64,000 nt of DNA. Source: Streptomyces sp. NK08204. GTDB taxonomy: Bacteria; Actinomycetota; Actinomycetes; Streptomycetales; Streptomycetaceae. Numbering within the stretch: the stretch's first letter is position 1; every line of letters starts with the position of its first letter. Shown here one piece after another: positions 36,263 through 44,739 of the stretch. Below the pieces are notes generated by a model. That model saw nothing but the letters and a program-made list of their open reading frames with translations, did not search any database and was not told where the DNA came from. A program made the position numbers and the translations under genes. The stretch is taken from NCBI RefSeq assembly GCF_020400585.1, contig NZ_JAINVF010000004.1, forward strand, positions 372,001 through 436,000, given 5' to 3'.

Positions 36263-38914
36263 GTGACCGAGAACGCTCAGCAGCAGCCACCCGCGCCCGA
36301 CACCGAACTGCCGACCCAGTACGCGCCGGCCGATGTAGAGGGGCCGCTGTACGAGCGCTGGGTAGAGCGCGGTTACTTCGAGGCGGACGCGAAGAGCGAC
36401 AAGCCGCCGTACACGATCGTCATCCCGCCGCCCAACGTCACCGGCAGCCTCCACCTGGGGCACGCCTTCGAGCACACCCTCATCGACGCGCTGACCCGTC
36501 GTAAGCGCATGCAGGGCTACGAGACGCTGTGGCAGCCCGGCATGGACCACGCCGGCATCGCCACGCAGAACGTCGTCGAGCGGGAACTGGGCAAGGAAGG
36601 CAAGTCCCGGCACGACCTGGGCCGCGAGGCCTTCGTCGAGCGGGTCTGGCAGTGGAAGGCCGAGTCCGGCGGCCAGATCAGCGGGCAGATGCGCCGTCTG
36701 GGTGACGGCGTCGCCTGGTCGCGCGAGCGCTTCACCATGGACGAGGGGCTCTCCCAGGCCGTCCAGACCATCTTCAAGCGCCTCTACGACGACGAGCTGA
36801 TCTACCGCGCCGAGCGCATCATCAACTGGTGCCCGCGCTGTCTGACGGCCATCTCGGACATCGAGGTCGAGTACCAGGACGACGACGGCGAGCTGGTCTC
36901 GATGACGTACGGCGAGGGGGACGACACCATCGTCGTCGCCACCACCCGTGCCGAGACGATGCTCGGCGACACCGCCGTCGCCGTCCACCCGGACGACGAG
37001 CGCTACAAGCACCTCGTCGGCAAGCTCATCAGGCTCCCGCTGACCGACCGTTCCATCCCGGTCGTCGCCGACACGCACGTCGACCCCGAGTTCGGTACCG
37101 GTGCCGTCAAGGTGACCCCGGCCCACGACCCGAACGACTTCGAGATCGGCCAGCGCCACAACCTGCCGTCCCTCACCGTCATGGACGAGCACGCCGTCAT
37201 CACGGTCCACGGCCCCTTCCAGGGCCTGGACCGCCTGGAGGCCCGCTCCGCCATCGTCGCCGCGCTGCGCGCCGAGGGCCGGATCGTCGCCGAGAAGCGG
37301 CCCTACGTCCACTCCGTCGGCCACTGCTCGCGCTGCAAGACCACCATCGAGCCGCGCCTGTCCATGCAGTGGTGGGTCAAGGTCGGCCCGCTGGCGAAGG
37401 CGGCCGGCGACGCCGTCCGTGACGGACGCGTCAAGATCCACCCGCAGGAGATGGAGAAGCGGTACTTCGACTGGGTCGACAACCTCCACGACTGGTGCAT
37501 CTCGCGGCAGTTGTGGTGGGGCCACCGCATCCCGGTCTGGTACGGCCCGAACGGCGAGGTCGTCTGCGTCGGCCCGGACGAGCAGCCGCCCACCGGCGAG
37601 GGCTGGCACCAGGACACCGACGTCCTCGACACCTGGTTCTCCTCCGGCCTGTGGCCCTTCTCCACGCTGGGCTGGCCCGAGCGGACCGAGTCGCTCGCGA
37701 AGTTCTACCCGAACTCCGTCCTGGTCACCGGCTACGACATCCTCTTCTTCTGGGTCGCCCGGATGATGATGTTCGGCCTGTACGCGATGGACGGCACCCC
37801 GCCGTTCCACACCATCGCCCTGCACGGCATGGTCCGCGACCAGTTCGGCAAGAAGATGTCGAAGTCCTTCGGCAACGCGGTCAACCCGCTGGACTGGATG
37901 GACAAGTACGGCTCCGACGCCCTGCGCTTCACCCTCGCCCGCGGCGCCAACCCGGGCGTCGACGTCCCGATCGGCGAGGACTGGGTCCAGGGCTCCCGCA
38001 ACTTCGCCAACAAGATCTGGAACGCGACCCGCTTCGCGCTGATGAACGGCGCGACGGTGGACGGCCCGCTGCCCGAGCCGTCGGCGATGTCGGCGACGGA
38101 CCGCTGGATCCTGTCGAGGCTGAACTCGGTCGTCGCCGAAGTCGACGCGTACTACGAGGACTTCCAGTTCGCCAAGCTCTCCGACGCCCTGTTCCACTTC
38201 GCGTGGGACGAGGTCTTCGACTGGTACGTCGAGCTGTCCAAGACGACGTTCCAGGCGGGCGGCGAGGCGGCCGAGGTCTCCAAGCGGGTCCTCGGCGAGG
38301 TCCTGGACGTCACCCTGAAGCTGCTGCACCCGGTGGTCCCGTTCGTCACGGAGACCCTGTGGACCACGCTGACGGGCGGCGAGTCCGTGGTCATCGCCGA
38401 CTGGCCGGACGCTGTGTCTGTTCCTGGTGCTGACGCACCGGGCGGCTTCCGTGACGTCGACGCCGAGCGGGAGATCGAGACCCTCCAGTCCGTCATCACC
38501 GAGGTCCGCCGCTTCCGCGCCGACCAGGGCCTGCAGCCCGGCCAGCGCGTCCCGGCCCGTCTGACGCTGGACGGCACGGCGCTGGCCCCGCACGAGGCGG
38601 CCATCCGCCAGCTGCTGCGTCTGCAGCCGGAGGGCGAGTCCTTCACGGCGACCGCCACCCTGCCGGTGGCGGGTGCGGAGGTGGCGCTGGACCTCTCCGG
38701 CACGATCGACGTCGCGGCGGAGCGCAAGCGCCTCGCGAAGGACCTCGCGGCGGCGGAGAAGGAGAAGGCCCAGGCCACGGCCAAGCTGGGCAACGAGGCG
38801 TTCCTCGCGAAGGCCCCGGACCAGGTGGTGGAGAAGATCCGCACGCGCCTGGCCAAGGCGGACGAGGACATCGCCCGCATCCAGACCCAGCTGGAGCGGC
38901 TTCCCGCCGCATGA
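36263..38914 (+). CDS. valS: valyl-tRNA synthetase
   Basis: 883-residue class Ia synthetase attaching valine to tRNA-Val. HIGH motif as GSLHLGHAF (about residue 64). The CP1 editing domain, which clears mischarged threonine, is at about 190-340 ([17 protein letters not shown]). KMSKS as KKMSKSFGN (about 531), with an anticodon-binding helical domain after 600. A C-terminal coiled-coil arm ([25 protein letters not shown]) is typical of ValS. The CPRC/CSRC knuckle is present ([16 protein letters not shown]). GTG start chosen at MTENAQQQ. Confidence 0.97.
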   Translation: MTENAQQQPPAPDTELPTQYAPADVEGPLYERWVERGYFEADAKSDKPPYTIVIPPPNVTGSLHLGHAFEHTLIDALTRRKRMQGYETLWQPGMDHAGIATQNVVERELGKEGKSRHDLGREAFVERVWQWKAESGGQISGQMRRLGDGVAWSRERFTMDEGLSQAVQTIFKRLYDDELIYRAERIINWCPRCLTAISDIEVEYQDDDGELVSMTYGEGDDTIVVATTRAETMLGDTAVAVHPDDERYKHLVGKLIRLPLTDRSIPVVADTHVDPEFGTGAVKVTPAHDPNDFEIGQRHNLPSLTVMDEHAVITVHGPFQGLDRLEARSAIVAALRAEGRIVAEKRPYVHSVGHCSRCKTTIEPRLSMQWWVKVGPLAKAAGDAVRDGRVKIHPQEMEKRYFDWVDNLHDWCISRQLWWGHRIPVWYGPNGEVVCVGPDEQPPTGEGWHQDTDVLDTWFSSGLWPFSTLGWPERTESLAKFYPNSVLVTGYDILFFWVARMMMFGLYAMDGTPPFHTIALHGMVRDQFGKKMSKSFGNAVNPLDWMDKYGSDALRFTLARGANPGVDVPIGEDWVQGSRNFANKIWNATRFALMNGATVDGPLPEPSAMSATDRWILSRLNSVVAEVDAYYEDFQFAKLSDALFHFAWDEVFDWYVELSKTTFQAGGEAAEVSKRVLGEVLDVTLKLLHPVVPFVTETLWTTLTGGESVVIADWPDAVSVPGADAPGGFRDVDAEREIETLQSVITEVRRFRADQGLQPGQRVPARLTLDGTALAPHEAAIRQLLRLQPEGESFTATATLPVAGAEVALDLSGTIDVAAERKRLAKDLAAAEKEKAQATAKLGNEAFLAKAPDQVVEKIRTRLAKADEDIARIQTQLERLPAA

Positions 38915-38967
38915 GCCGCGCGGCGGCACCCCGCGAGCGCGGGTGAGCGAACCACCCTGACGGCAAC

Positions 38968-39004
38968 CGAAGGCCCCCGGAACTTTCCGCTCCGGGGGCC
39001 TTCG
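38968..39004 (+). terminator. valS terminator
   Basis: Perfect 14-bp stem CGAAGGCCCCCGGA / TCCGGGGGCCTTCG with a 9-base loop in the valS-folC interval. Confidence 0.88.
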
Positions 39005-39028
39005 CCCATGTCTGTCACCGCCGCTCCG

Positions 39029-39034
39029 TAGACT
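39029..39034 (+). promoter_or_regulatory. -10-like TAGACT directly before folC
   Basis: TAGACT ends 6 bp before the folC GTG with no ribosome-binding site between, consistent with a leaderless transcript starting at the GTG. No clear -35 box. Confidence 0.5.
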
Positions 39035-39040
39035 GACCCT

Positions 39041-40552
39041 GTGAGCGACCACGGCAACGACGACCAGCCCGACCCCCTCGACAGCTTCGACGAGATCATC
39101 GAAGCCGAAACCACCCGCGACCCCGACCTCGCGGTGATCGAGGCCGGCAGCCGCACCCTGCGCACCCAGGGCGGCCCGCCGCAGGCCGACGTACCCGCGC
39201 GACCGGAGGACCCGGAGGTCGACAAGGCCCTGCGCGAGGTGGAGGCGGAGCTGGCCACCCGCTGGGGCGAGACCAAGCTGGAGCCGTCGGTCAGCCGGAT
39301 CGCCGCGCTGATGGACGTGCTGGGCGAGCCGCAGCGCTCGTACCCCTCCCTCCACATCACCGGCACCAACGGCAAGACCTCCACCGCCCGCATGATCGAG
39401 GCCCTGCTCGGCGCCTTCGAGCTGCGCACGGGCCGCTACACCAGCCCGCACGTGCAGTCGATCACCGAGCGCATCAGCCTGGACGGCGCGCCGGTCGCCG
39501 CCGAGCGGTTCATCGAGACGTACCAGGACATCAAGCCGTACGTCGAGATGGTCGACGCCGCGCAGGAGTACCGGCTCTCCTTCTTCGAGGTGCTCACCGG
39601 CATGGCGTACGCGGCCTTCGCGGACGCGCCGGTGGACGTCGCCGTCGTCGAGGTGGGCATGGGCGGCTCCTGGGACGCCACCAACGTGATCGACGCCGAT
39701 GTCGCCGTGGTCACCCCGATCGACCTCGACCACACCGACCGGCTCGGTGAGACGACGGCGCAGATCGCCGCCGAGAAGGCCGGGATCATCAAGCAGGGCG
39801 CGACCGTCATCATGGCGCAGCAGCCGGTGGAGGCGGCGCAGGTGCTGCTGAAGAAGGCGGTCGAGGTCGATGCGACCGTGGCCCGCGAGGGGTTGGAGTT
39901 CGGGGTCGTGGCCCGGCAGGTCGCCGTCGGCGGACAGCTGCTCACGCTGCGCGGTCTCGGCGGCGAGTACACCGAGGTGTACCTGCCGCTGCACGGAGCC
40001 CACCAGGCGCACAACGCCGCCGTGGCGCTCGCCGCCGTCGAGGCGTTCTTCGGCGTCGGCGCGCAGCGCGTGGAGCCGCTGGACATCGACACCGTCCGCA
40101 GGGCCTTCGCGGCCGTCTCCTCGCCGGGCCGGATGGAGGTCGTACGGCGCTCTCCCACGGTGATCCTGGACGCCGCGCACAACCCGGCGGGCGCGCGGGT
40201 GACCGCGGAGGCGGTGCAGGAGGCGTTCGACTTCAGCCGGCTGATCGGCGTGGTCGGCGCCAGCGGCGACAAGAACGTGCGGGGGGTGCTGGAGGCCTTC
40301 GAGCCGATCTTCGCCGAGGTCGTCGTCACGCAGAACTCGAGCCACCGCGCCATGGACGCGGACGAGCTGGCCGCGATCGCCGTCGAGGTGTTCGGCGACG
40401 AGCGGGTCCAGGTCGAGCCGCGGCTGCCGGACGCCCTGGAGGCCGCGATCACGCTGGCCGAGGAGGAGGGCGAGTTCGCGGGCGGTGGGGTGCTGGTCAC
40501 CGGCTCGGTCATCACGGTGGGCGAGGCCCGCCTGCTTCTGGGAAAGGGCTGA
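39041..40552 (+). CDS. folC: folylpolyglutamate synthase / dihydrofolate synthase
   Basis: 503 residues; Mur-ligase superfamily enzyme adding glutamate to folates. ATP loop ITGTNGKTSTARMIEALL (about residues 107-124), substrate region GRYTSPHVQSITERI, metal site VVEVGMGGSWDATNV and DLDHTDRLG, and C-domain ILDAAHNPAGARVTAEA. An extra acidic N-terminal segment of about 65 residues precedes the core, as in other Streptomyces. Followed by the DUF4233 gene after 10 bp and ndk, a conserved actinobacterial trio. Confidence 0.96.
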   Translation: MSDHGNDDQPDPLDSFDEIIEAETTRDPDLAVIEAGSRTLRTQGGPPQADVPARPEDPEVDKALREVEAELATRWGETKLEPSVSRIAALMDVLGEPQRSYPSLHITGTNGKTSTARMIEALLGAFELRTGRYTSPHVQSITERISLDGAPVAAERFIETYQDIKPYVEMVDAAQEYRLSFFEVLTGMAYAAFADAPVDVAVVEVGMGGSWDATNVIDADVAVVTPIDLDHTDRLGETTAQIAAEKAGIIKQGATVIMAQQPVEAAQVLLKKAVEVDATVAREGLEFGVVARQVAVGGQLLTLRGLGGEYTEVYLPLHGAHQAHNAAVALAAVEAFFGVGAQRVEPLDIDTVRRAFAAVSSPGRMEVVRRSPTVILDAAHNPAGARVTAEAVQEAFDFSRLIGVVGASGDKNVRGVLEAFEPIFAEVVVTQNSSHRAMDADELAAIAVEVFGDERVQVEPRLPDALEAAITLAEEEGEFAGGGVLVTGSVITVGEARLLLGKG

Positions 40553-40562
40553 GGATTCCGTC

Positions 40563-40922
40563 GTGCGTACGCTCTGCTCATCGACCCTGATCGGCGAGTT
40601 CTTCATCATCGGCTTCGCCGGTCTGGTGGCCATGAAGGACCCGGACCTGTCGACCTCCACCGTGTGGCTGGTCAGCGGTATCGCCATGGCGTTGTGCGTG
40701 CTGCTGTGCGGCATGGTGACCCGGCCGGGCGGCGTCGCCCTCGGCTGGGCCCTGCAGCTCGGCCTGATCGCCTCCGGTCTGGCCGTCCCGACGATGTACT
40801 TCCTCGGGGCGGTGTTCGCGGGGCTGTGGTGGGCGTCGGTGCGCTTCGGCAGACAGGTGGACGCGGCCAAGGCGCGTTTCGCCGCCGAGGCCGAGCAATC
40901 CTCCGCGGCTGACGCTGCGTAA
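40563..40922 (+). CDS. DUF4233 small membrane protein
   Basis: 119 residues, four predicted helices ([67 protein letters not shown]) and a short charged cytoplasmic tail. DUF4233 is found almost always between folC and ndk in actinobacteria; function unknown. GTG start with GAGGA 8 bases upstream, 10 bp after folC, so co-transcribed. Confidence 0.9.
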   Translation: MRTLCSSTLIGEFFIIGFAGLVAMKDPDLSTSTVWLVSGIAMALCVLLCGMVTRPGGVALGWALQLGLIASGLAVPTMYFLGAVFAGLWWASVRFGRQVDAAKARFAAEAEQSSAADAA

Positions 40923-40985
40923 CCGCCCCCCGGACACGCCCTGTAACCTCGTCCCACCGCACACGTCAGTCACAAGGAGTACCCC

Positions 40986-41399
40986 GTGAGCCAGCGCACC
41001 CTCGTCCTGCTCAAGCCCGACGCCGTCCGTCGCGGTCTGACCGGCGAGATCATCAGCCGTATCGAGCGCAAGTCCGGCTGGCAGATCACCGCGCTGGAGC
41101 TGCGCACCCTGGACCGCGCCACGCTGGAGCAGCACTACGCCGAGCACGTCGGCAAGCCCTTCTACGAGCCGCTGGTCGACTTCATGTCCTCGGGCCCGGT
41201 CGTCGCGCTGATCGTGGAGGGCGAGCGGGTCATCGAGGGTGTCCGCCAGCTGGCCGGCCCCACCGACCCGATCGCCGCCGCCCCGGGCTCCATCCGTGGC
41301 GACTTCGGCGTGATCGTCCGGGAGAACCTGATCCACGCCTCCGACTCCGAGGAGTCCGCCGAACGCGAGGTGAAGATCTTCTTCCCGGGCCGTGCCTGA
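40986..41399 (+). CDS. ndk: nucleoside diphosphate kinase
   Basis: 137 residues; exchanges gamma-phosphate between nucleoside tri- and diphosphates. [20 protein letters not shown] start, the Kpn-like loop, and the catalytic His in [18 protein letters not shown] (about residue 117), which is phosphorylated during the reaction. GTG start with AAGGAG. Ends the folC-DUF4233-ndk group. Length typical. Confidence 0.97.
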   Translation: MSQRTLVLLKPDAVRRGLTGEIISRIERKSGWQITALELRTLDRATLEQHYAEHVGKPFYEPLVDFMSSGPVVALIVEGERVIEGVRQLAGPTDPIAAAPGSIRGDFGVIVRENLIHASDSEESAEREVKIFFPGRA

Positions 41400-41479
41400 G
41401 AAGCGGCGCCGGGCTGGCATTCCGGCAAAAATCTGACGGGGTATCAACTCCATGGGGTCTCCCCCGGGGGCCCCGACCT

Positions 41480-41507
41480 GGGACGGCCGTGCTTTTTCGG
41501 CCGTCCC
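41480..41507 (+). terminator. terminator between ndk and mreB
   Basis: Perfect 10-bp stem GGGACGGCCG / CGGCCGTCCC with a loop containing T5, 81 bp after ndk. The rest of the 314-bp gap must hold the mreB promoter; TACGAT at 41630-41635 is a possible -10. Confidence 0.78.
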
Positions 41508-41713
41508 TTGGCATATGCGTTGCCGATCGGGGGAACGTGTGCCCCCGATGGACCGTCTCCACAAGCGAGGCGGCGCGTCATCTGCTGACAATGACGAAGA
41601 CCCTCGCGCAGTGTTCGTGCAGGCGCGTCTACGATGGAGCCTTCACGTCACAGCACCCACCTCGCCAACCTGAAAAGCCCTCAAAAGCTCGTGGGAAGGC
41701 CAGACGAATCCTG

Positions 41714-42745
41714 ATGGGGAACTCAATGTCGTTCATCGGCCGTGACATGGCTGTCGACCTCGGGACCGCCAACACGCTGGTGTACGTCAGGGGTCGCGGG
41801 ATCGTACTCAACGAGCCGTCCGTCGTCGCCATCAACACCAACACCGGTGGCATCCTCGCGGTCGGTGCCGAAGCGAAGAAGATGATCGGCCGGACGCCGG
41901 GCAACATCGTCGCCGTGCGTCCGCTGAAGGACGGCGTGATCGCCGACTTCGAGATCACCGAACGGATGCTCCGCTACTTCATTCTGAAGATCCACAAGCG
42001 GCGCTACCTCGCCCGGCCGCGCGTGGTCGTCTGTGTGCCCTCGGGCATCACGGGCGTCGAGCGCCGCGCCGTCATCGAGGCGTCCACCCAGGCCGGCGCC
42101 CGCCAGGTGCACATCATCGAGGAGCCCATGGCCGCCGCCATCGGCTCCGGCCTGCCGGTCCACGAGGCCACGGGCAACATGGTGGTGGACATCGGCGGCG
42201 GCACCACGGAGGTCGCGGTCATCTCGCTCGGCGGCATCGTCACCGCACAGTCCATCCGCGTCGCGGGCGACGAACTGGACAACGCGATCATCCAGTACAT
42301 CAAGAAGGAGTACAGCCTTCTGCTGGGTGAGCGGACGGCCGAGCAGATCAAGATCACGATCGGTTCGGCGTACGACCTCGACACCGACGAGCACACCGAA
42401 GTCCGCGGCCGGGACCTGGTCTCCGGGCTGCCCAAGACCGTCGTCATCTCGGCCGCCGAGGTCCGCAAGGCGATCGAGGAGCCGGTCAACGCGATCGTCG
42501 ACGCGGTCAAGACGACCCTCGACAAGTGCCCGCCCGAGCTGTCCGGCGACGTCATGGACAGAGGAATCGTTCTGACCGGCGGCGGGGCCCTGCTGCGCGG
42601 CCTGGACGAGCGTCTGCGGCGGGAGACCGGCATGCCGATCCACATCGCCGAGGACCCGCTGGACAGCGTCGCCCTCGGTTCCGGCAAGTGTGTCGAGGAG
42701 TTCGAGGCGCTCCAGCAGGTTCTGGACGCCCAGCCGCGCCGATGA
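41714..42745 (+). CDS. mreB: rod-shape-determining protein MreB (actin homologue)
   Basis: 343 residues of the actin superfamily. Phosphate 1 loop [15 protein letters not shown] (about residues 10-24), connect 1/phosphate 2 [20 protein letters not shown] (about 156-175), adenosine loop [13 protein letters not shown] (about 285-297). In Streptomyces MreB serves spore-wall synthesis rather than rod shape. The usual annotation starts MGNSMSFIG; the second ATG (41726) has the better ribosome-binding site (GGGGA). First gene of the mre cluster. Confidence 0.96.
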   Translation: MGNSMSFIGRDMAVDLGTANTLVYVRGRGIVLNEPSVVAINTNTGGILAVGAEAKKMIGRTPGNIVAVRPLKDGVIADFEITERMLRYFILKIHKRRYLARPRVVVCVPSGITGVERRAVIEASTQAGARQVHIIEEPMAAAIGSGLPVHEATGNMVVDIGGGTTEVAVISLGGIVTAQSIRVAGDELDNAIIQYIKKEYSLLLGERTAEQIKITIGSAYDLDTDEHTEVRGRDLVSGLPKTVVISAAEVRKAIEEPVNAIVDAVKTTLDKCPPELSGDVMDRGIVLTGGGALLRGLDERLRRETGMPIHIAEDPLDSVALGSGKCVEEFEALQQVLDAQPRR

Positions 42746-42764
42746 CATCGACGTGTCGGTCGGT

Positions 42765-42800
42765 TCCGCCGTACGAGATGTTCTCCTCTCGTACGGCGGA
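42765..42800 (+). terminator. hairpin between mreB and mreC
   Basis: Perfect 13-bp stem TCCGCCGTACGAG / CTCGTACGGCGGA with a 10-base loop, 20 bp after mreB. It probably makes mreB partly independent of mreCD. An AT-rich patch follows (ATTGATATAGAG, 42827-42838) that could hold a mreC promoter. Confidence 0.75.
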
Positions 42801-42941
42801 TCATTGGTGCAGACGCTGACGCAGACATTGATATAGAGGCATAAGCTGCCAAAAAATGGGCCCCTTGGGTTTGTGCTTCGCCAGACGGCACCGTCCGGGG
42901 GTCCCCGCATTCCTACTCGAGGAAGGGCACGGCCGCCGCAC

Positions 42942-43880
42942 GTGAGGGACACGAAAGAGAGCCGGCTGCTCCTGGTCCTGCTGATCGCCATCGCGTTCGC
43001 GCTGATCACGGTGGACATCCGAGGGGGCCGGAACTCCCCGGTCGACGGAGCACGGCACGCCGCCGCCGCGGTGTTCGGCCCCATCGAGAACGGACTGTCC
43101 TCGGCGGTCGAGCCGGTCGGCAACGCCGTCTCCGCCGTCCGTGACTCCGGCAGCCGCCACAACCGGCTCGCCGCGCTGGAGAAGGAGAACGCGGCCCTCA
43201 AGGCCAAGCTCGGCAGCGACGACCGCAACCGCAGCCGCCTCAAGCAGCTCGACAAGATGCTGAAGGTCGCCGGCGAGGGCCAGTACGGCATCAAGGGCGC
43301 CCAGGTCATCGCCATAGGGTCGGCGCAGGGCTTCTCCTGGACCGTCACCATCGACGTGGGCGCCAACGACGGCATCAAGCGCGACATGACCGTGCTCAAC
43401 GGCGACGGGCTGGTCGGCCGCGTCACCACCGTCGGCCCGGACACCTCCACCGTGCTCCTCGCCAACGACCCGGACTTCACCGTCGGCACCCGCCTGGAGG
43501 GCAGCGACGAACTCGGCTTCGCCTCCGGGCAGGGCGACCGCCCGCTGCGCGTGGAACTGCTCAACGGCAAGGCCGAGGTGAAGAAGGGCGACCGGCTCGT
43601 CACCTTCGGTTCCCAGTCGGACAAGCCCTTCGTGCCCGGCGTCCCGGTCGGCGTGGTCTCCCGCGTCGACCCCTCCGGCGGCGGCCTCACCCGCACCCTC
43701 TACGTCACGCCGTACGTCGGCTTCACCAAGCTCGACATCGTCGGCGTGGTCGTCCAGGCGCCCAAGAAGGACCCGCGGGACACCGTGCTGCCGGCCCAGC
43801 CCAAGCCGATCCCGAGGCCGACGGTGACCGTCACGGTCACCCCCTCGGCCGACGCACCCGCCGACAGCCAGCAGCAGTAG
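42942..43880 (+). CDS. mreC: rod-shape-determining protein MreC
   Basis: 312 residues. Short cytoplasmic start, one helix (about residues 9-24, LLLVLLIAIAFALIT), coiled coil (about 65-105, RLAALEKENAALKAKL), then two beta-barrel domains (VIAIGSAQGFSWTVTIDVG, GLVGRVTTVGPDTSTV). Extracytoplasmic scaffold linking MreB to PBP2 and RodA. A Pro/Thr-rich tail (PKPIPRPTVTVTVTPS) reaches into the wall. GTG start; the AGGAAGGG ribosome-binding site is rather distant (14 bases). Confidence 0.93.
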   Translation: MRDTKESRLLLVLLIAIAFALITVDIRGGRNSPVDGARHAAAAVFGPIENGLSSAVEPVGNAVSAVRDSGSRHNRLAALEKENAALKAKLGSDDRNRSRLKQLDKMLKVAGEGQYGIKGAQVIAIGSAQGFSWTVTIDVGANDGIKRDMTVLNGDGLVGRVTTVGPDTSTVLLANDPDFTVGTRLEGSDELGFASGQGDRPLRVELLNGKAEVKKGDRLVTFGSQSDKPFVPGVPVGVVSRVDPSGGGLTRTLYVTPYVGFTKLDIVGVVVQAPKKDPRDTVLPAQPKPIPRPTVTVTVTPSADAPADSQQQ

Positions 43881-43894
43881 GAGCCTTTCACCTC

Positions 43895-44572
43895 ATGCGC
43901 CTCAACCGGATCCTGCTCGCCTCCGCGCTGGTCGTCGCCGCCCTGGTGATCCAGGTGAGTGTCCTGGCCCGGCTGCACCTGCCGGGCGCTGTGCCCGACC
44001 TGCTGCTGCTCACCGTCCTGGCCCTCGCCATGGTGTACGGCCATGTCGGCGGCGCCCTCGTCGGCTTCGGCGCGGGACTCCTCGCCGACCTCGCCCCGCC
44101 GGCCGACCACGCGGCCGGCCGGTACGCGCTCGTGCTGTGCGTCGTCGGCTACTTCGCCGGACTCATCAAGCCGGAGAACGGCCGTCTGAGGTCGGCGACC
44201 GGCCCGATGGCCGTCGTGGTCGCCGCCGCGATCGGCTCCACCCTGCTCTACCTGGGCGTCGGCGCCCTCATCGGCGACACCGCCGCCCGCCATGTCGGCC
44301 TGACCGGCCTGCTGTTCTCGGCCGCCCTGTACGACCTGCTGCTCGCCCCGTTCGTGGTCCCCGCGCTCATGTGGCTGGCCCGCCGCGTCGACAACGACCC
44401 GCTCACCGAGACCGGCCCCGCCGCCCAGAGCACCGACATCTCCACCGGCTGGCTCTCCTCCGGCACCGGTCTGCGCATCGGCTCCCAGCGCGGCGGCCTC
44501 GGCGCCCTGAAGGCCAAGGCCCGCACGCGATCGGCCCGGGTCGGCCGCATCAAGGGGGTCAAGCGGCTGTGA
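43895..44572 (+). CDS. mreD: rod-shape-determining protein MreD
   Basis: 225 residues; five to six helices between residues 5 and 165 (ILLASALVVAALVIQVSVLARLHLPG start, DLLLLTVLALAMVYG, YALVLCVVGYFAGL, MAVVVAAAIGSTLLYLGVGAL). A basic cytoplasmic tail ends GRIKGVKRL. Integral partner of MreC in the elongation-type complex. TAGGAG lies 11 bases before the ATG, overlapping the mreC stop. The stop overlaps the GTG of a possible 50-codon frame. Confidence 0.92.
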   Translation: MRLNRILLASALVVAALVIQVSVLARLHLPGAVPDLLLLTVLALAMVYGHVGGALVGFGAGLLADLAPPADHAAGRYALVLCVVGYFAGLIKPENGRLRSATGPMAVVVAAAIGSTLLYLGVGALIGDTAARHVGLTGLLFSAALYDLLLAPFVVPALMWLARRVDNDPLTETGPAAQSTDISTGWLSSGTGLRIGSQRGGLGALKAKARTRSARVGRIKGVKRL

Positions 44573-44721
44573 GCCACGGCGAGTTCGACGATGTGTTCGA
44601 CGAGGGGCTCAGTGGCGAGTTCACCCGAACGGGGCGGCTTTCGCGGAACGCGGGCTCACGGTCCGGTCGTTCATCATCCGTACGCACACATCCGGTTCGC
44701 GTACACACGTTCGCGTACTGA
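44569..44721 (+). CDS. possible small translationally coupled peptide between mreD and pbp2
   Basis: 50 codons from a GTG that overlaps the mreD stop (GTGA), the arrangement of a coupled gene. The first half is acidic (SHGEFDDVFDEGLSGEF) with normal high-GC third positions; the second half is Arg/Ser/His-rich and loses that bias. It ends 18 bp before the pbp2 start. No known family; it may be a leader peptide or chance. Confidence 0.3.
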   Translation: MSHGEFDDVFDEGLSGEFTRTGRLSRNAGSRSGRSSSVRTHPVRVHTFAY

Positions 44722-44739
44722 GAGGGGGAGACAGCCGCA

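Noticed and set aside
36209..40957. 1582-codon open frame antisense to valS, folC and DUF4233
   Set aside because: Spans three well-supported genes and their terminator; composition (Gly, Arg, Val, Asp) is typical of antisense frames in high-GC DNA.
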